This document shows positions 8,753 to 17,012 of a stretch of 64,000 nt of DNA, in pieces; the stretch's first letter is position 1, and each line of letters starts with the position of its first letter. Below the pieces are notes generated by a model. It was not told the origin of the DNA. It saw nothing but the letters and a program-made list of their open reading frames with translations, and ran no database searches. The translations under genes and the position numbers were made by a program. Origin of the DNA: RGIG4079 sp045596365 (lineage in GTDB: Bacteria; Bacteroidota; Bacteroidia; Bacteroidales; Muribaculaceae); contig JAZOCE010000009.1 of assembly GCA_045596365.1 (NCBI GenBank), positions 1 to 64,000 of the forward strand. Direction: 5' to 3'.

Positions 8753-11700
8753 TTAGAATGTTACTTGTAGACCTACAGAAAGAGTGCGAGTGATAGGTGC
8801 GATACGGCCCCATGTTCCGTTACCTAAACCACCTTGACCGGCATTTACTTCAGGGTCAACAGGCAAATCATGTCCTTTGTGCAATAATGCAAGGTTGTCA
8901 GCGCTGAAATATACACGAGCTTTTTCGATGTAAGCTTTGCGAGTCAACACTTGAGGAAGAGTATAACCAAATGTCACGTTCTTCAAACGAAGGTAAGACA
9001 TGTCAACCAAGTAGCGAGATTGAGGATAGTAGTTGTGACAACCAGGACCGATACCGGGAACTGAACCATAATATTCGTTACCAGGATATAGACGTGGGAA
9101 ATCATAACCTTGATTAATATCAACTATACCTTGAGCAGGTTCATATTGACAGTATTCAGTTTGGTTAGCATATAATGTCAAGTCGGCGCTACGCATCAAT
9201 GGGAATGCAAATGCAGATTGAGTCCATACAGAGCGTTTACCTACACCTTGGAAGAACAAGTCGATATCGAATCCCTTCCATGCACCACCTAAGTGGAAAC
9301 TATATTCATAGCGAGGCATTGTGTTACCGATAACTTTCAAGTCACCGTGATCATCAGCAGTACCATTACCGCCATCGATTTTACCATCACCATTCAAGTC
9401 TTTGAATTTGATGTCACCAGGGCCATATACGAAGTTGTCAGTTTGGATACCAGTTTGGTCAGCGATACCTGGCTTATAGTTCCATGAGCCGTCAGCATTT
9501 TGACCATTGAAGTCATCTTCAGTGAAATAGCGATCTGTTTCAAATCCCCAGATATCACCATATGTTTGACCTGTGTAATAGTTTTCTAACAATTTAACGT
9601 CTGTATCCCATTTTGTAACAACAGCTTTAGCGTCGCCAATGTTGAAGTTAGCATATACATCAACTTCACCGAAGCGATGATTCCAGTTCACAGAAAGTTC
9701 CCAACCACGAGTGCGGAGAGTACCTGCATTTTCATAAGGAGCAGAAGCACCAACTACATCCGGTAACACTTTTGCAGGAGCAAGCATATCACGGTTTTCA
9801 CGTTGGAACCAGTCAAATCCTACAGTAAGTGAATTATTCAAGAAACCAAGGTCAATACCCACGTTGAGAGTGCGAATGCGTTCCCAAGTCAAGCTACTTG
9901 ATACCAATGAAGGCATGTCGAATTGGTTAACTTTGTTTGAACCATCCATCCAGTGGACATTGCTATCACTGATTTTGCTGATAGTAGACAAGAACATATA
10001 TTGACCAACAGCATCGTTTCCGATTTCACCGAAAGAGAAACGCAACTTACCATTGTTAACGATATCTTTCAATGGAGCGAAGTAAGCTTCTTCAGAGAAA
10101 CGATAACCTGCTGACATTGATGGGAAGAATGCCCATTTGTCACCTTCGGGGAATGAAGAAGAGCCGTCATAACGTCCATTCAATTCCAACAAGTAGATAC
10201 CTTTGTAGTCATAGTTGATACGACCGAAATAACCAGCAGTACCACTATGTCCAGCCCATGAACTTGCATATTGGCTACCTGTAGCCAAGTTCAATTCAGG
10301 AAGTTGTTGGTTAATCAAATTCATTCTCTCTCCGCTGAAACCTTCATAAGAGATACCTTCGGCATTACCACCGAGCATAACATTAAAGTTGTGAGATTTA
10401 TTAAGAGAGAAGTTATAGTTACCATATACATTGATAGTATAAGTGTTGTATTTATCGTTGGTGCGGACAGCAGTTGTGCTACCAGGACCTACGATGTAAG
10501 AAGGATTAACAGAACCCCAACCATAACCATAAACCGTAAAGTCAGCATATTTTTCACCAATATTGCGCACTTGATAGGTGAAATCAGCATTCAAAGAAAG
10601 TCCTTTGATGATGTCAGCTTTCAAATACGCAGTCATTTGAGTTTTGTCTTGAGTACGAGTGCGGTCACCAGCTTGTTTGATTTCGCTTAGAGCGCGGAAA
10701 TCCATTCCGTCAAGTGTACCATAAGGACCAAAGAAAGAACCCCAACGCCACAAGTATTGATAAGGATTCAACCAGAAATATGGACGAGTGTATTCGCGAC
10801 GTGACCAATTGAAACGAGCACCAGCCTTCAACCAATCAGTAACTTGAGTGTTAACATCAAAAGTTACATTGTATTTAGTCATTTCGTCTGGGTTAGCCTT
10901 CATTTGCCCTTCTTTTTCGCTATAGCCTAAAGACATATAGTAGTTGGTTGTGTTGCTTGTACCATTAACTGAGAAGTTGTGGCTTTGTGAAGGAGCAGCA
11001 TTGTTATAGAAGATATCTTGTATATCCCAGTCAGCATAGAACAATGGAGTTCCATCAACAACAGCGTAGTCCCCTACGTTATCCCAGCTTTCAAATGGAC
11101 GCAATTCGCGATAACCTGCCTTACCACTATTTTGTTCTTTCCAAGCTTCAGCATAAGGAAGCATCACGTCGAAATACATACCAAATAGTTCAACTGCGTC
11201 ATCTGATTGACGAGCTTTACCTTGAATAGCAGCTTTCAATTGAGTTGGGACATCGGGATAGTTAGGTAGATAAGTAGCTTTATCCCAAGCGAAGTTATTA
11301 GAGTAGTTTACTGATACTCGATCTCTTTCTTTAGCACCTTTAGTTTGCACCAAAATAACACCAAAAGCAGCACGAGAACCATAGATTGAAGAAGATGCAG
11401 CATCTTTCAATACAGAGATTGACTCGATGTCTTGAGTGTTAAGCCAAGAAAGGTCTTCAGTAGGAACACCGTCAACAACGATAAGAGGGTTAGAAACACC
11501 GCCATTACTCAAAGTACCAAGACCACGAATGCGCATTGAAGCACTTTCGTTAAGGTCTCCTGATGTTTGTGTTATAGAAAGACCAGGGACAGCACCTTGA
11601 AGAGCTTTAGTCACGTCTGATTGGGGACGGCCTTCCATTGTTTTAGCGATATCGACAGTAGAAACAGAACCTGTCAAGTTTACTTTCTTTTGTGCGCCAT

Positions 11701-12049
11701 AACCAACGATAACAACTTCGTCAAGAAGAGCATCAGCTGGAGTAAGAGTAAAAATCATGCCATTTGCGGCAGTAGCTTCAGCCGGACGGTAACCAATGTA
11801 GCTAACTTTTAGCATTGTTCCGGGCTTAACTTTAACACTGAATTTACCATCAATGTCAGTAGCTGTACCATTGCGTGAATTTCCCTTTTCAAACACGCTA
11901 GCGCCAATTACTGGCTCACCATTTTCGTCTACGACAGTACCGGTGATGGCACCAATTGATTGTTGGGTTGCCTGTGGTTCAGGATTGGCGTATGCTGTAA
12001 TAGGCATACCGGCAGCCAACAATAGAGATAAAAAAAGATGTTTTCTCAT
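8753..12049 (-). CDS. SusC/RagA-family TonB-dependent receptor
   Basis: Outer-membrane 22-strand barrel that imports the ligand captured by its SusD partner, powered by TonB. The 1098-residue protein has a signal peptide (about 1-21), then a carboxypeptidase-regulatory-like/DUF4480 beta-sandwich (GAITGTVVDENGEPVIGASV), the Ton-box-like DEVVIVGYG, the plug (IRGLGTLSNGG to VLVQTKG) and the barrel ending in LSVGLQVTF with a terminal phenylalanine. It has no N-terminal STN signalling domain, so it is not a classic anti-sigma transducer. Regulation probably involves the adjacent DUF6377 protein and the long structured leader upstream. Confidence 0.95.
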   Translation of the reverse strand: MRKHLFLSLLLAAGMPITAYANPEPQATQQSIGAITGTVVDENGEPVIGASVFEKGNSRNGTATDIDGKFSVKVKPGTMLKVSYIGYRPAEATAANGMIFTLTPADALLDEVVIVGYGAQKKVNLTGSVSTVDIAKTMEGRPQSDVTKALQGAVPGLSITQTSGDLNESASMRIRGLGTLSNGGVSNPLIVVDGVPTEDLSWLNTQDIESISVLKDAASSSIYGSRAAFGVILVQTKGAKERDRVSVNYSNNFAWDKATYLPNYPDVPTQLKAAIQGKARQSDDAVELFGMYFDVMLPYAEAWKEQNSGKAGYRELRPFESWDNVGDYAVVDGTPLFYADWDIQDIFYNNAAPSQSHNFSVNGTSNTTNYYMSLGYSEKEGQMKANPDEMTKYNVTFDVNTQVTDWLKAGARFNWSRREYTRPYFWLNPYQYLWRWGSFFGPYGTLDGMDFRALSEIKQAGDRTRTQDKTQMTAYLKADIIKGLSLNADFTYQVRNIGEKYADFTVYGYGWGSVNPSYIVGPGSTTAVRTNDKYNTYTINVYGNYNFSLNKSHNFNVMLGGNAEGISYEGFSGERMNLINQQLPELNLATGSQYASSWAGHSGTAGYFGRINYDYKGIYLLELNGRYDGSSSFPEGDKWAFFPSMSAGYRFSEEAYFAPLKDIVNNGKLRFSFGEIGNDAVGQYMFLSTISKISDSNVHWMDGSNKVNQFDMPSLVSSSLTWERIRTLNVGIDLGFLNNSLTVGFDWFQRENRDMLAPAKVLPDVVGASAPYENAGTLRTRGWELSVNWNHRFGEVDVYANFNIGDAKAVVTKWDTDVKLLENYYTGQTYGDIWGFETDRYFTEDDFNGQNADGSWNYKPGIADQTGIQTDNFVYGPGDIKFKDLNGDGKIDGGNGTADDHGDLKVIGNTMPRYEYSFHLGGAWKGFDIDLFFQGVGKRSVWTQSAFAFPLMRSADLTLYANQTEYCQYEPAQGIVDINQGYDFPRLYPGNEYYGSVPGIGPGCHNYYPQSRYLVDMSYLRLKNVTFGYTLPQVLTRKAYIEKARVYFSADNLALLHKGHDLPVDPEVNAGQGGLGNGTWGRIAPITRTLSVGLQVTF

Positions 12050-12212
12050 GAATTTTTTTAATTAGTTACTAATTACAGTCATTTTACAACAACCTGATTT
12101 TGATAGGTTTAAGAATTCCCCAATCAAGGGGACAGCTTTCAAAGATGAAGTACCTTAAGGAAAGCCGCTTGTGTTATTTCCGAGCATATACAATAATTTA
12201 AGTTAATACTGT

Positions 12213-12242
12213 ATCTCTTACTAAGAGATTTCACCATTTCAT
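12213..12242. repeat. 30-bp repeat, copy 1, with palindromic core
   Basis: Copy 1 of a 30-bp element whose left part is the palindrome ATCTCTTACTAAGAGAT, followed by a TTTCACCATTTCAT tail. Copy 2 lies at 12406-12435 in the same orientation with 29 of 30 bases identical. This copy sits at the predicted transcription start of the susC-like gene, so it would form the first hairpin of the leader or serve as an operator. Confidence 0.7.
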
Positions 12243-12248
12243 GTATTG

Positions 12249-12278
12249 CAAATTTAGATAATTTTATACAATCTACAA
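12249..12278 (-). promoter_or_regulatory. Predicted promoter of the susC/susD pair
   Basis: A -7 box TAAATTTG (reverse complement of 12249-12256) and TTG (12276-12278) are 19 bases apart. It predicts a leader of about 190 nt. The leader includes the copy-1 palindrome, a GCTTTC/GAAAGC stem and a CCCC/GGGG stem. Such long structured leaders are common before susC-like genes. Confidence 0.6.
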
Positions 12279-12364
12279 GTTTTAACGCAAAAAAAATTTA
12301 ACCACACGCACAAAAATAGCATGAAATTGTTTTAATTCAGAGCAAACACGAAACACACTCCATC

Positions 12365-12395
12365 GAGTATTTCGCTGATATTCAGCGGAATACTC
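12365..12395. repeat. Near-perfect 14-bp inverted repeat in susC upstream region
   Basis: Arms GAGTATTTCGCTGA (12365-12378) and TCAGCGGAATACTC (12382-12395) pair at 13 of 14 positions, plus one G-T, around the loop TAT. It lies between the two copies of the 30-bp repeat, past the regulator's stop codon, and lacks a T-run on either strand. It could be an operator, or a read-through-resistant RNA 3' end. Confidence 0.7.
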
Positions 12396-12405
12396 ACTAC
12401 ACGAA

Positions 12406-12435
12406 ATCTCTTAGTAAGAGATTTCACCATTTCAT
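12406..12435. repeat. 30-bp repeat, copy 2, with palindromic core
   Basis: Copy 2 of the element at 12213-12242. Its core is ATCTCTTAGTAAGAGAT, extended by flanking bases to a 10-1-10 palindrome at 12404-12424. The only difference from copy 1 is the central base (G for C), so the two 17-bp cores are exact reverse complements while the tails are in direct orientation. It lies 32 bases past the DUF6377 gene's stop. Confidence 0.7.
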
Positions 12436-12467
12436 ATTTTTTCACTAAATAATATTAAGGTTTCTAT

Positions 12468-14048
12468 TTAATAACCCGAACTGATTTTCATAATATCAGA
12501 ATCAAAAGACTCTCTTACTTTTGCTTTATTTTTCAATTTATTTCGATAGGTATAGATTGTGTTTACAGAATAATTTAAAATTTGTGCAATGCGTGAGCTA
12601 TCGTCAATACCAAGTCGCATAAATGCCAAAATACGAAGATCGGTGTTTAGTTTTTCTTCATTTTGCAACATTATCTGTTCTTCATCTCTAAACAAGGCAT
12701 TTACACCTGCGACAAAACCAGGATAGATGTGAAGAAAGGCATTATCAAACACATCATAAAACTCCTTACTCTGTTCCTCAACAAATTTTCCCGACTTGGT
12801 TATTTTATATAAATCATCAACTTTCCCTGTGGTTATTTTTCTATTCACCATTTTACTGAACTGATTGAGTTTATCCATGTATATTGAACATAAGCTCAAA
12901 AATTGGCTGATATAAAGTTCTTTTACTTTATTTGCATCACGCAAATGCTGTTGCAATAAAGCCATGCGTTTCATCTCTTTTCGCAGAAACAATAAAACAC
13001 CGATAAGCAACATCAGCATCATCACTAATCCGGCAATAAAAGCATACATCAGATTTTGCCACGATGACACTTCGACTCTATGAGCCGACTCGATAATGGG
13101 AAGAGATTCCGCCGATTGCACCATGCGCATCAATGCATGACATTTTACCGCATTAGCAAGCGCAACCGATAAATAAGTATGGGCACGATCAACATCATTC
13201 CTCTTAAACAAACTTTCGCCAAGTTCCTGTAATGACATCACTTCAAGTGTTGCTGATTTTATATCGGCAATTGCTGACAATGCCAAATAATATAAAAAAT
13301 CATTATCTTCATTATTCACCTGAGCAATATCGGATATTATGTGAGCTGCTCTCGCGTACAAATTACTTTCTTCCGATACCGAGTTGAGTAAATCCAATAA
13401 TATTATCTTCGCTTTGGAATACTCATGATTGGCAAAATAATATTCACCTTGATTGAGTTTATACTGGGGAGAATCTTTATCGAGCAAAGAAATCAGATTA
13501 ATTTGCGCCTCCATTGAAAGTCGGCCCCACTTATCTTGTTCTTTGGGATAATTCAGATAAAATGAAGCTATATATGAATACATTTGACGCCCTGCATCAT
13601 AATATAATTCAAGCATTGATTTAGGAACATCTTCAGGCCCTATGCTCTCATATTCAGAAACTGCCTGTTGAATAAACCCGACCAAGGGCAAATATGTTGC
13701 TCTTTGTATTTTAAATGCCATTGCAATCGAGTCCATTTGTAATTCTATTGCTCTATCACGCCCTATTGTGAAATAATATAATGCCGAATCAGTATTAAAT
13801 GCAGTATATTCTTCAGCCAGATGCATAGTCGATGAGAGCCACAGACTATCATTTACAGGATATTTCAAATACATTTTTTTTAATGATCCGATACGTTCCT
13901 GACGCGCATCGGTATAGACATCTCTTTTTAGTATCTCTTCATCAAGGCTTTTCAATACTTGGCTCACTTGATTGTCCGTTATTGATAATGCATTAACATT
14001 TAAGACACCCGCTAATATTACAAATAAACCAATAATATATATCTTCAT
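12468..14048 (-). CDS. DUF6377-type TPR membrane regulator with HTH
   Basis: Probable one-protein sensor/regulator of the neighbouring SusC/SusD genes. The 526 residues show a signal peptide (about 1-20), a periplasmic TPR-like helical region (about 25-320) and a transmembrane helix (about 332-355). A cytoplasmic part ends in a LuxR-like helix-turn-helix (about 475-510: LAFMRLGIDDSSRIAQILNYSVNTIYTYRNKL). The opening pattern (LDEEILKRDVYTDARQERIGSLK) fits DUF6377 proteins, which Bacteroidales often place beside susC/D genes. It is transcribed in the same direction and lies just upstream of the pair. What it senses is unknown. Confidence 0.8.
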   Translation of the reverse strand: MKIYIIGLFVILAGVLNVNALSITDNQVSQVLKSLDEEILKRDVYTDARQERIGSLKKMYLKYPVNDSLWLSSTMHLAEEYTAFNTDSALYYFTIGRDRAIELQMDSIAMAFKIQRATYLPLVGFIQQAVSEYESIGPEDVPKSMLELYYDAGRQMYSYIASFYLNYPKEQDKWGRLSMEAQINLISLLDKDSPQYKLNQGEYYFANHEYSKAKIILLDLLNSVSEESNLYARAAHIISDIAQVNNEDNDFLYYLALSAIADIKSATLEVMSLQELGESLFKRNDVDRAHTYLSVALANAVKCHALMRMVQSAESLPIIESAHRVEVSSWQNLMYAFIAGLVMMLMLLIGVLLFLRKEMKRMALLQQHLRDANKVKELYISQFLSLCSIYMDKLNQFSKMVNRKITTGKVDDLYKITKSGKFVEEQSKEFYDVFDNAFLHIYPGFVAGVNALFRDEEQIMLQNEEKLNTDLRILAFMRLGIDDSSRIAQILNYSVNTIYTYRNKLKNKAKVRESFDSDIMKISSGY

Positions 14049-14171
14049 TTCTGAATTTTATGATTAAAGAATTGACAAAAACATTAATTATATTAGGAAT
14101 TATACATTCTCTTGTGGACAAATTTACGATTTTTTTGCCAAAAACTCTTTTTATTATAAATAGCTTAATAT

Positions 14172-14179
14172 TATCTTTG
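14172..14179 (+). promoter_or_regulatory. -7 element for the AraC-type gene
   Basis: TATCTTTG matches TAnnTTTG and lies 21 bases before the ATG, which gives a short leader. No convincing -33 TTG at the usual spacing, so the promoter may need activation. Confidence 0.5.
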
Positions 14180-14200
14180 CAATAAAATCAATCTATAAAA

Positions 14201-15094
14201 ATGGGAATTTCATCTAAAATCTGGGACACAAAGGAGATTTCACCTGCATCAGGAAGTCCTCAAGCGGGAAGAAACATTGTCGTATTTGACAACATCAACG
14301 CCATTACCCATTTAAAATTCCCGGTAAAAACCGACTTTCTTTTGTCAATTGTTTGCGTTGAAGGACAGCTCAAAATATCGGTAGATGTAACGGAGCAAAT
14401 CTTAACAAAACAATCTTTAATGGTATTAAGACCCGGCCACATCATTAATAGTTATGATGCAAGTGCCGACTTTAAAGGAATTTTTATCTTGGTAACAATG
14501 AATGCATTAAATGGGACATTACCTTCTATGTCTAAGTTCTATCCATGCGTAATGCATTTTTTAAACAACTCTGTAATACCTCTAAATCGCCAAGAACTTA
14601 ACAATCAACTCAATTTATACCGATTGTTGCAAGATAAAATTAATGGTGGAGAGTATCCGTATAAGGAAAATGTAATCCAATCACTTTGCGAGGCAGTGTT
14701 TTATGAAACTCTTGGGCTGTATACCGCAAACATGAAGGAACAACCTGACAAATCTATCAAACGAAAAGATGAACTTCTGTATCAATTCATATCTCTTGTT
14801 GAATGCAGTTTCCGCAAACATCGCGATGTAAACTATTACGCCAACAAGTTAAAAGTTTCATCAAAACACCTTTCTTCTATTGTGAAAATAGTGAGTGGAC
14901 GCACTGCCGGAGAGTGGATTGACTCTTACGTCATTCTCGAAGCAAAGATGATGCTCCGAAACACAGCAATGTCTATTCAAGAAGTGGGAGTAGCACTAAG
15001 CTTCTCCGACCAATCATTCTTTGGCAAATATTTTAAGCGACTTACAGGAAATTCTCCACGTGAATATCGTCAACTAAATCTAAACACAAAATAA
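14201..15094 (+). CDS. AraC-family transcriptional regulator
   Basis: DNA-binding regulator of 297 residues. The N-terminal half (about 20-130) looks like a cupin-type ligand/dimerisation domain. The C-terminal 100 residues hold the two helix-turn-helices of the AraC/XylS family: DVNYYANKLKVSSKHLSSIVK for the first, and the family signature with VGVALSFSDQSFFGKYFKRLTGNSPREYR at the end. It is divergent from the DUF6377 gene and only three bases ahead of the next gene, so it is co-transcribed with that small exported protein. Targets are unknown; the susC/D operon and its own operon are the nearest candidates. Confidence 0.9.
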   Translation: MGISSKIWDTKEISPASGSPQAGRNIVVFDNINAITHLKFPVKTDFLLSIVCVEGQLKISVDVTEQILTKQSLMVLRPGHIINSYDASADFKGIFILVTMNALNGTLPSMSKFYPCVMHFLNNSVIPLNRQELNNQLNLYRLLQDKINGGEYPYKENVIQSLCEAVFYETLGLYTANMKEQPDKSIKRKDELLYQFISLVECSFRKHRDVNYYANKLKVSSKHLSSIVKIVSGRTAGEWIDSYVILEAKMMLRNTAMSIQEVGVALSFSDQSFFGKYFKRLTGNSPREYRQLNLNTK

Positions 15095-15097
15095 GGC

Positions 15098-15892
15098 ATG
15101 TTTAAATATTTCTTTGGGGTGTTATTTTCTTTAGCACTTACGCTTTCAGCAGATGTTTCTGCTCAAAGTAGCTTAACCAATGAGCGATTAGCTCAAGAAG
15201 GACGTCGCATAGGCAGAGACTATCATTTAGCAGTTAAATCAGGAGATATTGACTCGCAAAATGATGCCTTAAATCGTTTTAATGAAATTTTGACTACTTT
15301 GCGCAAGCAATCACAAGCCGATATTTTATCAAAAGCATTTAATAATGTAAATATTGTCTTAAACACTCCTGAAAAGGATGCATTACTATATTCACGTGCA
15401 TTAATGAATGCAAAAGCAAAAAAAGATAGCATCGCAATCATGGATGCTATTGATATCGCTAAAAGTGTTAAAGACTTGTACACTATTGAACGCAACAATA
15501 ATGATGCTGAGCAATATTATAGCCTATACAATCATGCTGTTGTTGGCGCCAATTTAGGAATCGAATATCGCTTGGCTACTGATGCAATAAATCGAATGGA
15601 AATTATTTCAGAAGCAGGCGAAATGAGACAATCATTAGCATCTGACAGCATCGCAACAAAGATTTTCAACAATTCATTTGACTATTATTCAATTACCATC
15701 AAAACTCCGGAAGAAGATGCTATATACTATAGCTCAGAAATGAAAAAAGCTATTGCTACAGGAGAACAAGCACAAGTAGATATCGTTTCAAGAATAGTAC
15801 GAATGGTCTATGAGCGATATAAGTTTGATTGTAGCGATGAATCTGCAAAACTTTTCAATACCCGCCTCAATGAATTAATCTCCACCGAGTAG
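15098..15892 (+). CDS. Exported protein with an internal duplication, unknown function
   Basis: I do not recognise the family. The 264 residues start with a signal peptide (cleavage after about residue 22, VSAQ) and the rest is predicted helical and soluble. Two segments resemble each other: one beginning LNTPEKDALLYSRAL (about residue 88) and one beginning IKTPEEDAIYYSSEM (about residue 205). Both are followed by a helix ending in SVKDLY or MVYERY, which suggests a duplicated unit of about 40 residues. It starts three bases after the AraC stop, so translation is probably coupled. Its last 18 bases overlap the end of the convergent serine hydrolase gene. Confidence 0.75.
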   Translation: MFKYFFGVLFSLALTLSADVSAQSSLTNERLAQEGRRIGRDYHLAVKSGDIDSQNDALNRFNEILTTLRKQSQADILSKAFNNVNIVLNTPEKDALLYSRALMNAKAKKDSIAIMDAIDIAKSVKDLYTIERNNNDAEQYYSLYNHAVVGANLGIEYRLATDAINRMEIISEAGEMRQSLASDSIATKIFNNSFDYYSITIKTPEEDAIYYSSEMKKAIATGEQAQVDIVSRIVRMVYERYKFDCSDESAKLFNTRLNELISTE

Positions 15893-16993
15893 GACCCCTT
15901 CCTCTTTCAAGATACGGTCAATTTCCACAGCCATCGACCAACGATCTTTATCATTTCGATTTTCAAGGACAGCAATAAAGAGATTTTCCGATGGATATTT
16001 AGCCAAATAGGCTTGATATCCGCCATTATCGCCTGTGTGATAAACCTTTGTTGGAAATCCTGGTGTTTTATCAACAAACCATCCCATCGCATAGTAGGTG
16101 TTTGGGCGACGCTGATAATCACACAAATGGCTATCTGCTACCGACACGACCGGAGTATAGGCAAGGTCAAGCAATGAATCATTCAAGATAGCATTAGACG
16201 CCAATGCTCGCTCCCATTTAGCCAAATCTTTCACATTGGAATAAATTCCACCATCGGGGCGAGTAGCAAAAAACGTTTCTTCTCCATAATCCTTTTCGTG
16301 CCACTCCCCATCTTTCAATATATACCCATGAGATTGACACAATGGAGTAACATCGGGATTAAAATAATACGTTGATGACATTCCACTTCTATCAAATATC
16401 ATTTCCTGCTGATAATCAACAAATTCTTTCCCAACAATCTTTTCAATTACACCGGCAATCAATAAGAATGTGGGGTTGACATAATCATAATATTCTCCAG
16501 GAGAGAATGTCAATTCCTTCACTTGAGGGAAATAGCTCATTGATACAGAATCATTGGCATATATCATTCTCTCACGAGACGAGCGATCTCGTAAATCGGG
16601 AATTCCCGATGATTGACTTGCCAAATGCTTCAATGTTACTATTTTCCAAAAATCAGCTGTAAATTCATGATAGAAAACACCCACTGGGGTATTCACATCC
16701 AACTTTCCTTGTTGTTGCAACATTAATGCCCCAACGACTGTAAATTGTTTTGAAATTGAAGCGATATTAAATGTTGTAGTATCTGCTATAGGACAACGTG
16801 TTTCCATATCGGCAATGCCATAATATTGCTCAATTAAGACACTATCGCCTTTCATTACCATCACTGCAGCACCCGGCTCATTAACACTGTAACGTGTTTG
16901 CATCAATGAGTCGATTCTTTCTGCAACAGTCTTTGCTACAGAAGCAGAGGCAATCATAAAGATTGCTAAAACAACAAATAATATACGTTTCAT
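15875..16993 (-). CDS. Secreted serine hydrolase, class C beta-lactamase/esterase family
   Basis: Penicillin-binding-protein-like hydrolase (PF00144), probably periplasmic; substrates in this family include D-Ala peptides, esters and amides. The 372 residues have a signal peptide (about 1-20). The nucleophile motif SISK (S79 to K82), a YVN-type second motif (YYDYVNPTF) and the third motif HTGDNGG are present, so it is likely active. Its start is 19 bases after the mutL stop, with no promoter seen in the gap, so it is probably read from the mutL promoter. The link to mismatch repair appears to be only positional. Confidence 0.88.
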   Translation of the reverse strand: MKRILFVVLAIFMIASASVAKTVAERIDSLMQTRYSVNEPGAAVMVMKGDSVLIEQYYGIADMETRCPIADTTTFNIASISKQFTVVGALMLQQQGKLDVNTPVGVFYHEFTADFWKIVTLKHLASQSSGIPDLRDRSSRERMIYANDSVSMSYFPQVKELTFSPGEYYDYVNPTFLLIAGVIEKIVGKEFVDYQQEMIFDRSGMSSTYYFNPDVTPLCQSHGYILKDGEWHEKDYGEETFFATRPDGGIYSNVKDLAKWERALASNAILNDSLLDLAYTPVVSVADSHLCDYQRRPNTYYAMGWFVDKTPGFPTKVYHTGDNGGYQAYLAKYPSENLFIAVLENRNDKDRWSMAVEIDRILKEEGVLLGGD

Positions 16994-17012
16994 TTAACTT
17001 CTTGTTTTCCTA

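Noticed and set aside
7038..12049. Invertible susC shufflon
   Set aside because: The 30-bp repeats are direct overall, there is no second susC copy or recombinase nearby, and nothing shows a rearrangement.
12213..12435. CRISPR array
   Set aside because: Only two repeats, 163 bases apart, and no cas genes.
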